Made by a program: the position numbers and the translations under genes | Notes under the pieces: model-generated | Told to the model about the DNA's origin: nothing | The model's input: only the letters and a program-made list of their open reading frames with translations | The model's database searches: none | Source: Streptomyces albospinus | GTDB taxonomy: Bacteria > Actinomycetota > Actinomycetes > Streptomycetales > Streptomycetaceae | Length of the DNA stretch: 39,457 nucleotides | Assembly: GCF_014648695.1 (NCBI RefSeq) | Contig: NZ_BMRP01000057.1 | Location: 1-39,457 of the forward strand | Direction of reading: 5' to 3' | In this document: positions 17,277 to 24,648 of the stretch, piece after piece | Numbering within the stretch: the first letter of the stretch is position 1 | Layout of the letters: every line of letters starts with the position of its first letter

Positions 17277-18509
17277 TCAGGCGAGATCTCCGAGCGCTGC
17301 GGCGGCGCGGGTGATCTGTTCGTCAGTGTGCAGCGCGGAGACGGCGAACCGCACGAGGCCCGTGCCCCGCGCGACGGTGGGGTAGAAAGCCGGGGTCACC
17401 AGGATCCCGGCCTTCCGCAGCCGTTCGGCCGCGGCCAGTGCGTCGGCCTCGGCGGCGAAGGCCGCGCCCCGTACAGGCGAGCGTTCACCGGCGTTGACCA
17501 GTCGGCCGTACGTGTGCTGGTCGAACAGCTCGGTGTTCTGCCACAACCGGTCCTGCAACGGGACCACCGCGCCGTCGATGTGCAGCCGGGCCGAGGCCAG
17601 GTTGGCGCTGACCATGGGCAGGGCGATGGGGCCGCCGAAGATCAGCGGGTTGCCGAACTTGCGCAGCACTTGGGTGTCCGCGCGGTCGCGCAGCACGCCG
17701 AATCCACCTGCGCCGCCGAACGCCTTGGACAGCGAGCCGACCAGGATCACCGAGTCGGGCAGGGCCGCGCCGAACGCCTCGTGCGCATAGCCGCCGCCCT
17801 GGGGGCCGGCGATCGAAATCCCGTGCGCGTCGTCGACGTAGAGATAGCCGCCCGCGGCCGCGGTCAGGGCGTTGAGTTCGACGACGTCGATCAGCCCGCC
17901 CATCGAGCCGATGCCGTCGACCAGCACGATCGGGGTCCGTCCTGCGGCCACCGCCTCGTCGAGCAGGGCGCCGAGCCCGGCGGTGTCGTGCGCGTCGAAC
18001 CGGCTCACCGGGCCGATCTGTTCGAAGATACCGCGCAGTACCTGGATCGAGGCGTGCGCGGTGCGGTCGACGAGGAACACCGGTCCGGCCTCGGCCACCG
18101 GGTAGCTGGGCAGCGCGTTGGCCGCCAGCAGCGGCAGCACACCGAGGTGGACGTTGCCGACCGAGGTGAAGGCGGTGACCGATCGCAGGCCGTAGATGCG
18201 GTCCAGGATCGACTCCAGTTCCTCCAGGTCGTCCAGCCGCATCCGGGTCCGTGCGGAGGCGAAGTGCACGCCGGCGCGGTCGATGGCCTCTTTCGCACTG
18301 TGCAGGAGTTGGGGGTGTACCTCCAACCCCAGGTAGGAGCAGGAGACGAACTCGACGGCCTCGCTGCCGTCGGCCAGTTCGACCACCTTGCCCCGGCGGC
18401 AGCGGAAGACATGCGAGGTCAGGTCGCGCTCGGTGGCGAGGGTGAGCGCGTCGGTGGTCTTTTCAAGGCGGTTGGTCAGCCAGTTTTTGGAGATCTCCAG
18501 CAGGGCCAC
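17277..18509 (-). CDS. Alpha-oxoamine synthase (PLP-dependent, AONS/KBL/CqsA-like)
   Basis: A 410-residue fold-type I PLP enzyme that would join an amino acid to an acyl-CoA (or acyl carrier) with loss of CO2, giving an alpha-aminoketone. Family marks are SCSYLGL (near residue 56), HxS at His152, Asp227 and His229 in VDDAHG, and the Schiff-base Lys262 in GSLSKAFGGAGGF. A C-terminal domain follows with RFAVSALHT. Length is right. GTG at 18509 has AGGA about 8 nt upstream. The upstream gene encodes an adenylate-forming ligase that could supply an acyl-CoA, and ketomemicin clusters also pair an enzyme of this class with an ATP-grasp ligase. The amino acid and acyl partners cannot be predicted. 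About 70 nt separate it from the ligase gene. Confidence 0.9.
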   Translation of the reverse strand: MALLEISKNWLTNRLEKTTDALTLATERDLTSHVFRCRRGKVVELADGSEAVEFVSCSYLGLEVHPQLLHSAKEAIDRAGVHFASARTRMRLDDLEELESILDRIYGLRSVTAFTSVGNVHLGVLPLLAANALPSYPVAEAGPVFLVDRTAHASIQVLRGIFEQIGPVSRFDAHDTAGLGALLDEAVAAGRTPIVLVDGIGSMGGLIDVVELNALTAAAGGYLYVDDAHGISIAGPQGGGYAHEAFGAALPDSVILVGSLSKAFGGAGGFGVLRDRADTQVLRKFGNPLIFGGPIALPMVSANLASARLHIDGAVVPLQDRLWQNTELFDQHTYGRLVNAGERSPVRGAAFAAEADALAAAERLRKAGILVTPAFYPTVARGTGLVRFAVSALHTDEQITRAAAALGDLA

Positions 18510-18580
18510 AGACAGTCCTCAGATGAGTGGAAGCGTTCGGATGCCGGAGTGGGGGGGTGTTTCCGGACTTGGGTCGGCCG

Positions 18581-19921
18581 TCAGAGTTCGACGAAGAACG
18601 GAGTCTTGCCGCGTGTGTTGCGGACGAAGTCCGTCGTCGGAACGCACCGCAGGGTGAAGCCTCGGAAGCCCGGCATGGCGAAGACCCGGCCGAGGTGGTA
18701 ACCCTCGCGCAGTCGCCGGAGCACCTCGTCGCCGGTGGGGCGGACGGCGAGCCGGTCGGAGAGCAGGAGGAGGACGTCGAATCCGCGGTCGGGGGCACGC
18801 CGTACCTGGAACTGGCAGTCGACCGGGTCGGCCACTCCGACCCCGCGCAACTGAGCCATGACCAGGTCCTGGGAGATCGTCGCGCCGTCGACGTTGAGCG
18901 AGCGGGGCACGCGTCCGGTCAGCGTGATCCGCGAGGCGTGGCTGCCGCAGGCGCAGCCGCCGCCGGTGTGCCGTATCGCACGGTCGCCGATTCGGAAGCG
19001 CACCAGGGGCATCCCGGTGTCGGTCAGCGTGGTGGTGATGACCTCGCCTTCCTCGCCGTCGGCCACCTCGGCGCCGGTCTCCGGGTCGACCACCTCGACG
19101 TACATCGCGTCGTCGTGCACGTGGTGGGTGCCGTCGCCCTGAAAGGGACACTGGTAGCCGATCGGGCCCGTCTCGCTGGTCGAGTAGGACAGCGACCGCA
19201 CCCGCAATCCGGGGATCGCCACGGCCATGACCGCCGCGCGGGCCGCCCCGAGGTTCTCGCCGATGTACAGGTAGGTCCGCAACGATGCCAGCGACGCCAG
19301 GTTCGCCGGGTCGGACAGCAGGTCGGCGCCCATCGCGGGTGAGCCGATCAGCGTGTCGATCCGGTGTTCGCGGACGACCTCCAGCAGTTCCTCCGTGCGC
19401 ATGGAGGTCCCCAGGGGGTAGGTCTGCGCGCCGAGGCGCCGGGTGAGGTCCTGGGCGAAGGAAAACGCCCCGTTCAGCTCACCGGGGTAGAGACAGTTGC
19501 CCACCCGTCTCGGAGCAGTCGTCAGCGCGGCGCGTACGCCACGTGCGCCGAGGTGGGTGACCCGGGTGTCGAACTCCCAGGAGTGGTAGAGGACTTTGCG
19601 CTTTCCCGAGGTGCCGCTGGAGCGCAGCACCATTCCGCTGTCGACGCTGTCCAGCGCCAGATCGGTCACCGCGGGCGGACACAGGTCCTCAAGCGCGTCG
19701 GGGGACATGAGGGGCAGTTTGCGCAGGTCGTCCGCGGTACGGACGTCCTCGATGCCGGGCCATCGGGCTGCCGCGGCGGGACGTTTCACGATGGCATCCA
19801 CCGTCGCCAGCAGGTTGTGGCTACGCAAGCCGGCGAGTTCTTCTGCTCCGAGAGCTTCCAAGTCGTCCGCTAGTTGAAAACGCGAATTGTTTGACCGTAA
19901 AGGGTGCACAGATAGCGACAA
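18581..19921 (-). CDS. PaaK-like adenylate-forming ligase
   Basis: A 446-residue member of the ANL superfamily, closest to phenylacetate-CoA ligases. The ATP loop is SSGTSGKRK (101-109), the A5-type motif YSTSETGPIGY (246-256), the A7 region PLVRFRIGDRA (305-315) and a PaaK-type cysteine segment GGCACGSHASRITLTGR (321-337). A Lys near the C-terminus (RGKTPFF) could be catalytic. It would activate an aryl or acyl acid as adenylate and probably as CoA ester for the following oxoamine synthase. It is the first clear gene of the operon. The TTG start at 19921 has GGGGGAA 6 nt upstream, and an in-frame stop 24 nt upstream limits extension. Codon 8 (19898-19900) is TTA. The first 20 codons are AT-rich compared with the rest. 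Confidence 0.85.
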   Translation of the reverse strand: MSLSVHPLRSNNSRFQLADDLEALGAEELAGLRSHNLLATVDAIVKRPAAAARWPGIEDVRTADDLRKLPLMSPDALEDLCPPAVTDLALDSVDSGMVLRSSGTSGKRKVLYHSWEFDTRVTHLGARGVRAALTTAPRRVGNCLYPGELNGAFSFAQDLTRRLGAQTYPLGTSMRTEELLEVVREHRIDTLIGSPAMGADLLSDPANLASLASLRTYLYIGENLGAARAAVMAVAIPGLRVRSLSYSTSETGPIGYQCPFQGDGTHHVHDDAMYVEVVDPETGAEVADGEEGEVITTTLTDTGMPLVRFRIGDRAIRHTGGGCACGSHASRITLTGRVPRSLNVDGATISQDLVMAQLRGVGVADPVDCQFQVRRAPDRGFDVLLLLSDRLAVRPTGDEVLRRLREGYHLGRVFAMPGFRGFTLRCVPTTDFVRNTRGKTPFFVEL

Positions 19922-19989
19922 TTCCGCTTCCCCCGTCGTTCTTCACTGAGCATCCACATATGCCCATCGGCGCTTACGCTACGCGGAGC

Positions 19990-20196
19990 TCAAGCGGCCC
20001 GGTCTAGCGAAATCCAGCCAACTCCCGGCCTGATCTTCAACGAAAGCCATCGAATGCGGCGCCGGATCCGCAGCCCTGCATGATCACGCAATTCAGCAAT
20101 CGGCACACACGGCAGCGGCCCCCACTTCGACGTGCACTCCAACCGCTTCTGTGCGCAATTCATTTGCCCCTGGAACGATTCCGCGAGCGACATCAC
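19990..20196 (-). CDS. Small hypothetical ORF upstream of the ligase gene
   Basis: A 68-residue ORF (start GTG 20196 or ATG 20193) that begins 3 nt after the stop of the preceding 122-codon ORF. The tail is basic (RIRRRIRWLSLKIRPGVGW). Third-position GC is only moderate, so coding is doubtful; the region may instead be the leader of the biosynthetic operon. No domain recognised. Confidence 0.25.
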   Translation of the reverse strand: MMSLAESFQGQMNCAQKRLECTSKWGPLPCVPIAELRDHAGLRIRRRIRWLSLKIRPGVGWISLDRAA

Positions 20197-20199
20197 GCT

Positions 20200-20568
20200 T
20201 CAGCCGCCGCAGCAATATTTCTTGATCACAGCTTCACCGTTATGTCCCTGCGGCAGTGATGTTGCTCCAGGGTGCTGTTGCTCCAGCCGCGGTGCGCCCC
20301 CGTACGGTTTACCTGTGTGCTCCACCTCGTAAAACGGGGTGGAGCACTCCACGACGATTGCCTCCACTCGCCGCCCGACTTCGGTCGCCAGGGGCTCCCT
20401 GCGGGCCGAGTCTTCGATCGGCCGCCATCCCGTCGGCGGGCCGGTCTCCCAGGCAACGCGCTGTTCCATCTCGCGCCCATCCGGGCACGCCAAGCCATCG
20501 ACCGGGCAGAACCATTCCGCATCCGCCCAGTAGCCAGGCCACGGAAGATGCCGTCTGCCAGCCGTCAT
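20200..20568 (-). CDS. Hypothetical protein with CCGG C-terminus
   Basis: A 122-residue ORF with fair G/C third-position bias over its first 90 codons. It has an aromatic-rich N-terminus (PWPGYWADAEWFCPVDG), a charged middle (RREPLATEVGRRVEAIVVEC) and ends KKYCCGG. Five cysteines are scattered and do not form a standard zinc motif. I recognise no family. The ribosome binding site is weak. It lies directly upstream of the DHPG/ATP-grasp operon on the same strand and could belong to it, or be an independent accessory gene. Confidence 0.4.
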   Translation of the reverse strand: MTAGRRHLPWPGYWADAEWFCPVDGLACPDGREMEQRVAWETGPPTGWRPIEDSARREPLATEVGRRVEAIVVECSTPFYEVEHTGKPYGGAPRLEQQHPGATSLPQGHNGEAVIKKYCCGG

Positions 20569-20615
20569 GCCACAGAGCGAGACATCTTCGCACCAGTTTC
20601 TGTTCCGCGATCGCT

Positions 20616-20804
20616 CTAGAGGGAGAGGGGGCAGCCGATGATGGGGAGGCAGTGACTGTGGGCGTGGTGGTGATGGTGGTTTTCATAGCTGTGGTGGTGG
20701 TGCCCGTCGCGGACGAGGGGCTGCGCCTGGGCGGGCGCGATGCCCCCGAGGGCCAGGAGTGCACTTGCCGCTGCGATGGTCGTTATTCGACGAAGACGCG
20801 TCAT
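20616..20804 (-). CDS. Small secreted histidine-rich peptide
   Basis: A 62-residue protein. ATG at 20804 follows a near-consensus ribosome binding site (AAAGGAGGA, about 7 nt upstream), so the longer upstream reading is rejected. Residues 1-27 form a clear Sec signal peptide (basic TRLRR, hydrophobic core, APAQA cleavage site). The mature part of about 35 residues has 11 histidines, including runs of four and five, and ends with a cysteine pair (CLPIIGC). Such a peptide is likely to bind Zn, Ni or Cu outside the cell or in the wall; the pair of Cys may form a disulfide. No metal transporter is next to it. Function is inferred from composition only. Confidence 0.75.
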   Translation of the reverse strand: MTRLRRITTIAAASALLALGGIAPAQAQPLVRDGHHHHSYENHHHHHAHSHCLPIIGCPLSL

Positions 20805-21019
20805 GGCTTGTTCCTCCTTTGTGGAATTCAGCGGCACCTGCAGACAGGCGCGCCAGGAGCTACGCATTCACCCAACGGTACCCGTTTGGCGGATCAGGCC
20901 GTCAAAAGACTGGCCCGTTCGAGTGAGTCACACACCCTCAGCTGTGCTCCAGGGTCAGCTGGTCGGCCGCCCCCGGTGCGGGCCCGTGTGGAGGCGCCTC
21001 GGCTGAGCGGGCCAGGCAG

Positions 21020-21352
21020 TCAGGTGGTCGGGGGCCAAAGAGGGACGCCGTCGTCCGGGACAGCTCGTGGAGATGGTGCCGCGTCCACCTCTTCGGTCAG
21101 GACGGCTCTGGCGAGGTTCAGGCAGGTCGCCAACTCGCTTAGGAGCTCCCCATGTTCCTCGTTCTGGTGGGCGACGGTCTTCCTCAGCTCGGCGACGGTC
21201 TCTCAGAGCCTCCCCTCAGGCTCCGGCATCCGCACCGTCTCGGTCCGGATCCACTGAAAGAACTCGTTCTTCAGATCCGCATGCCGCTTCCTCAAGACCA
21301 TGCAATGGACGCCGGCCTCGGCAGCGAGGCAACGCCGGTCGGGCTCCGGCAC
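21020..21352 (-). pseudogene. DUF6262-like transposon helper relic with in-frame stop
   Basis: One minus-strand frame reads LAAEAGVHCMVLRKRHADLK, then NEFFQWIRTE, then a TGA at 21203-21205, then ETVAELRKTVAHQNEEHGEL in the same frame to a stop at 21020. The N-terminal helix-turn-helix-like piece and later coiled coil resemble the short helper protein (DUF6262) found next to Tn554-type recombinases, as I recall that family. The internal TGA and lack of adjoining recombinase genes mark it as a decayed mobile-element remnant. The rest of 20805-21577 has no other supported gene. Confidence 0.45.
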
Positions 21353-21577
21353 CTGCCGGTCACTCGCCGGCGCGGGTGGTGGTCACCGGTCGAGGTCCTC
21401 GCCGAGGCTTGCGCCCGCGCGGAGGATTTCGTGGGTGGCGACGGAGGAGGGACGACGAGCGCGCGGCGGTTCCCCTCCCACACCGCCTCCGAGATCCGCG
21501 CCCGGCCCGACTCCCCGCGGGACGCGGTGTCTACGCGGGACTACACCCGAACACGACCTACCGCCGGACGCGAGCCC

Positions 21578-22354
21578 TCACCTGCTCCCATCCATCTGGG
21601 GCGCGGGCCGGTGCTGATGTACCTGCTCCCACTTCCAACCTGACTCCCGCAGGGCGCTGGCGCGTTGTACGAGCGCGTCGATCCGAGTGGCTGCTTCGGT
21701 CGGCTCCCAGTAGTGATGGGATGCGGTCGTCTGGTCGGGATGCTTGCGATAGAGGACGCTCGGCTCTGCTATGAATTCACCGGGTGCCACAGCCTCCGCG
21801 GCAAGGAGCAGAGCAACCGTCTCGGCTCCGGACAGTGCCTGCCAGCCGCCGAGCGCCATCACCAGGCGACGGTGAGCGGCGAAGGTGGTCGCCTGAACGG
21901 ACAGTTGCCGTTCCAGTACCTCGTGATAGAAGCGGGCAGGCTCCAAGGGGCCACCCGGAGGGTCGTTCGGACCGGGAGCCGTGCTCCCGTCCTCGTGCAG
22001 GTCGATGCAGGCGGATACGCACCATGGAACACGTTCCAGGGTCTCGATGTCCCGCTCCAGTGCGCCCGGCAGCAGTACGTCATCTGCGTCCAACGTCCGA
22101 ATCAGGTCCCCTGTCGCGCGTGCGAGGGCGTGTGTGCGGGTGACCGCTATGCGCGCTCGCAGCCCTGTGCCGAAGGTGATCCTGGGGTCATCGGGCAGGC
22201 TGTTCGCAGGGATGCCCGAGGTGCCGTCCTCTTGCACGCACCACTCCCATTGCCAGTCATCTGGCAGCTCTTGTTCGCGCAGGGATTCATAGGTGTCACC
22301 GATGAAGTGGTGGCCGCCTTCGTGTACGGCGGTGATGACGCTGATGGTTCGCAT
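21578..22354 (-). CDS. Family 2-like glycosyltransferase
   Basis: A 258-residue GT-A fold protein. It opens with the nucleotide-sugar binding strand (ISVITAVHEGG), contains the metal-binding DxD region RTLDADDVLLPGAL near residue 90, and continues with an acceptor-side domain. Such enzymes transfer a sugar from a nucleotide donor. ATG at 22354 has AGGA about 8 nt upstream. The gene is monocistronic and has no sugar-nucleotide genes around it, so the acceptor is unknown. The length is a little short for the family but the catalytic part is complete. No signal or membrane segments are evident, so it is probably cytoplasmic. Confidence 0.82.
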   Translation of the reverse strand: MRTISVITAVHEGGHHFIGDTYESLREQELPDDWQWEWCVQEDGTSGIPANSLPDDPRITFGTGLRARIAVTRTHALARATGDLIRTLDADDVLLPGALERDIETLERVPWCVSACIDLHEDGSTAPGPNDPPGGPLEPARFYHEVLERQLSVQATTFAAHRRLVMALGGWQALSGAETVALLLAAEAVAPGEFIAEPSVLYRKHPDQTTASHHYWEPTEAATRIDALVQRASALRESGWKWEQVHQHRPAPQMDGSR

Positions 22355-22965
22355 GGTCTGGGTCCTGTCGGAAAGGGGATATCCCGCCCGCGATCATGAC
22401 ACGCCTCGATGGCCAAAGCCTCACCCTGGGTGTCCGGTGCGTGCACCCAGCTGCGAGTCGGAAGGGGGCCCGCCCAACGGCCGCCCCAACAGGCAGGGGC
22501 GCTGGCCGCCAGGCGACGTCGACCAGCAGGTACTGTCGGCCAGCCGACCAGTGCGCGTCCCATCCCCACGCCGGAAGACCGCCCCGGACTCGGCGGACTG
22601 GATGGTCCCCGACCTACGCCGCCGCCTCGCCACTGCGCTCGGCCAGGCCGCCGAAGAGCTCACGGAGAAGGCGAGGCCGCCGCCGGGGTTGTCGCCGCGG
22701 GCTCCTTCCTTGAACGCATGCTGCTGCGCATAGCGCGGGCGGCCTGGCGGCCAAGGATCTTGTGACCGCCGCCGTCGGGGATGCGGCCGGGCTTTTTGTC
22801 TGCATTGCGGTGGGACAGGAAGACCTCCGTGCTGTGCCGTCCTGGACAGCTCCACCACACCGGAAGTCTTCGCCGTGATCGAGCCCGACGACTGTCACCC
22901 ACGCTCGTGATCGATACAGGGGCGGGAACGGCAGCCGTCGAAGCGCTCCGCATGAACGAACTCCC
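22355..22965. other. Gene-poor stretch with decayed coding fragments
   Basis: No intact gene is supported. A plus-strand frame around 22590-22680 (SADWMVPDLRRRLATALGQA) has protein-like sequence but no continuation, and the frame changes repeatedly. This looks like old coding DNA broken by indels. Confidence 0.35.
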
Positions 22966-23190
22966 CTGGCGGACGAGGCCCACGGCGAGGTACGGCTCGT
23001 GCTCGACGGCACCTGGGAACTGGCCGTCGATGGTGTTGAGGTCACGGTGGGCGCGGGCGAGATATACGAGGTGTCGACAGGCGGACGCCACGCGTGCGCA
23101 CAGGCAGCCACGGCACCCTGGTGCTCGTCGAAGTACGGGCGGAACAGGACGAGCAGGCGGACGCCGCCGCTGCGATTGGCTCGTGCACCG
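22966..23190 (+). pseudogene. Frameshifted cupin-domain relic
   Basis: The frame from 22966 reads LADEAHGEVRLVLDGTWELA and VDGVEVTVGAGEIYEVSTGG, a typical small cupin barrel core. Near 23100 the reading shifts: the continuation GSHGTLVLVEVRAEQDEQ lies in another frame. Upstream of 22966 the frame also breaks (IDTGAGTAAVEALRMNELP is shifted). No start site serves the core. A decayed cupin gene is the best explanation; sequencing indels are the alternative. Confidence 0.5.
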
Positions 23191-23260
23191 CCCTCTGGTG
23201 TAGAACTCTCCCGATCCATCATGATCACGTCATTCTTCACTTCACGGGGGACTTTTCGAT

Positions 23261-23818
23261 ATGAAGCCAACTCAGCGGCTCATCGGCACACTTGCGCTCC
23301 TCGCCGCGCTCGGCAGCAGCCTCACCGCCTGTGGCCCGGAGGACGACCCCTACGGCAACAGCACCGGCGGCTCCAGCGCCTCGGCCCGGCCGTCGAACAA
23401 GCCGGCCCCGTCGGCCCCGAGCAGCAAGGCCACGAACCAAGCCGAAGGCCCCGGTGACTGCGGGACGCCGCCCAAGCTGCCGGCCGGGCACAAGATGGTC
23501 GAACCCGCCGTGCCCCCGTCGAAGGGCTCCTTGTCGGCCAAGGACGCCAAGCCGGCCTGCACGCCCAACGACTGGATCTACCACGGGCAGGGCAAGGCCA
23601 AGTACTACCTCTTCGCCCGGGACGTCAAGGCGGAACTGGCCACCGGGTCCGGCGGCACGAAGTCGGTTCCGGTCGGCGAGCTGTGGATGCACGCCGGTGA
23701 CTGCATGACGAACTCCAGCGCCGTGAAGGCGCCTTACACCTGCTCCGGGAACATCTACGACATCACCCTGGACTCCAAGGGCAACATCAACAGCATCAAG
23801 GAAGTCTGGCACCCCTGA
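23261..23818 (+). CDS. Secreted lipoprotein, function unknown
   Basis: A 185-residue protein with a lipoprotein signal (MKPTQRLIGTLALLAALGSS then LTACG), giving a lipidated Cys24 anchored to the outer face of the membrane. A Ser/Pro/Ala-rich linker (about 33-60) leads to a compact domain of about 120 residues with five cysteines (DCGTPP, KPACTPNDW, GDCMTNS, YTCSGNIYD), probably disulfide-bonded. ATG at 23261 is preceded by GGGGGA. I do not recognise the folded domain. It is flanked by a cupin relic and a hairpin, so it is a single-gene unit. Confidence 0.8.
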   Translation: MKPTQRLIGTLALLAALGSSLTACGPEDDPYGNSTGGSSASARPSNKPAPSAPSSKATNQAEGPGDCGTPPKLPAGHKMVEPAVPPSKGSLSAKDAKPACTPNDWIYHGQGKAKYYLFARDVKAELATGSGGTKSVPVGELWMHAGDCMTNSSAVKAPYTCSGNIYDITLDSKGNINSIKEVWHP

Positions 23819-23840
23819 GCCAGGCGCGCCAGACCGGACG

Positions 23841-23886
23841 GACCCCGGCGGGGACGACGAACCCTTCGTGCGCCCTCGCCGGGGTC
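23841..23886 (+). terminator. Inverted repeat after the lipoprotein gene
   Basis: GACCCCGGCG (23841-23850) and CGCCGGGGTC (23877-23886) form a perfect 10-bp stem with a 26-nt loop, 22 nt after the stop. There is no T-run. The following 23887-24080 has no gene. Confidence 0.45.
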
Positions 23887-24080
23887 GCCGGTCGGCCGGC
23901 ATCAGGTGCCGGACAGTGGCGATGATTCGGGCAGCCACCAATCGCGGCGCGGAAGCGCGAGAAGATCGTTCGTGACGGGTGGGGCTACTCATCGCCGGGG
24001 CGTCCTCGTCCGGGTGGTGGGCCGGAAGGTGTAGCGGCCCCACCACGTAGGGACGGGCTGTGCCGTGGCTGCGGGTCGAG

Positions 24081-24545
24081 TCAGCCAGTGCCGTCCGCAG
24101 TAGGGAGCTTGTCCACGATGGTCTCGTCCGGGCCGACGGGGCGCCCGTCGCCGGAGCGGACCTCCAGCGGGCTCAGCGGGTGCCCGTTCCGACGGTCGAG
24201 GAGTCGCGAGTGCGCCTCCCCTGGACCGAAGCAGTGCACCTCGCCCCACTGGCGCAGCGCCACGATGACGGGGAAGAGCGCACTGCCCTTCTCTGTGAGC
24301 ACGTATTCCTGGTAGCGGCTGCCGTCGGAGGCGGGCACGGTTTCCATCACTCCGGTCGCCTCCAGCGTGCGCAGCCGGCTGGTGAGAATGTTCTTGGCGA
24401 TGCCCAGGCTTCGCTGGAACTGGCCGAAGCGGCGGCTGCCGTCGAACGTGTCGCGCACGATCAGCAGTGACCACCAGTCGCCGATGGCATCGATCGACCG
24501 GGCAACGGGACACGGTTCGGCGTCGAACCGCGTGCGGGCGACCAT
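24081..24545 (-). CDS. HxlR-family transcriptional regulator
   Basis: A 154-residue winged-helix regulator of the HxlR/MarR-like type: Cys in EPCPVARSIDAIGDWWSLLI, then FGQFQRSLGIAKNILTSRLR as recognition helix, LEATGVM and the YVLTEKG wing. ATG at 24545 has an ideal ribosome binding site (AAGGAGGA). It is divergent from the MFS transporter gene across a 103-nt gap containing a long palindrome, so it very likely controls that transporter and itself. The cysteine near the N-terminus is sometimes redox- or aldehyde-sensing in this family; the inducer here is unknown. The C-terminal 40 residues beyond the winged helix are family-variable. Confidence 0.92.
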   Translation of the reverse strand: MVARTRFDAEPCPVARSIDAIGDWWSLLIVRDTFDGSRRFGQFQRSLGIAKNILTSRLRTLEATGVMETVPASDGSRYQEYVLTEKGSALFPVIVALRQWGEVHCFGPGEAHSRLLDRRNGHPLSPLEVRSGDGRPVGPDETIVDKLPTADGTG

Positions 24546-24571
24546 GACACTTCCTCCTTCGCAAGACATCC

Positions 24572-24630
24572 GGTTGCAACATGCTACCTCCTGACCTAAA
24601 CTAAGGTCCAGCAGGTAGCAAGTTGCAACC
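24572..24630. promoter_or_regulatory. 59-bp palindrome between hxlR-type and MFS genes, probable operator
   Basis: GGTTGCAAC (24572-24580) mirrors GTTGCAACC (24622-24630), TGCTACCT (24582-24589) mirrors AGGTAGCA (24613-24620), and GACCT (24593-24597) mirrors AGGTC (24604-24608), all centred at 24601. The arms are almost fully symmetric and fill the divergent promoter region. Repression by the adjacent HxlR-type protein is the obvious inference. Confidence 0.75.
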
Positions 24631-24648
24631 AGCAATGGGGGGCGCCGT

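Noticed and set aside
18251..19342. Plus-strand ORFs opposite the ligase and oxoamine synthase genes
   Set aside because: They are antisense shadows in GC-rich coding DNA without motifs.
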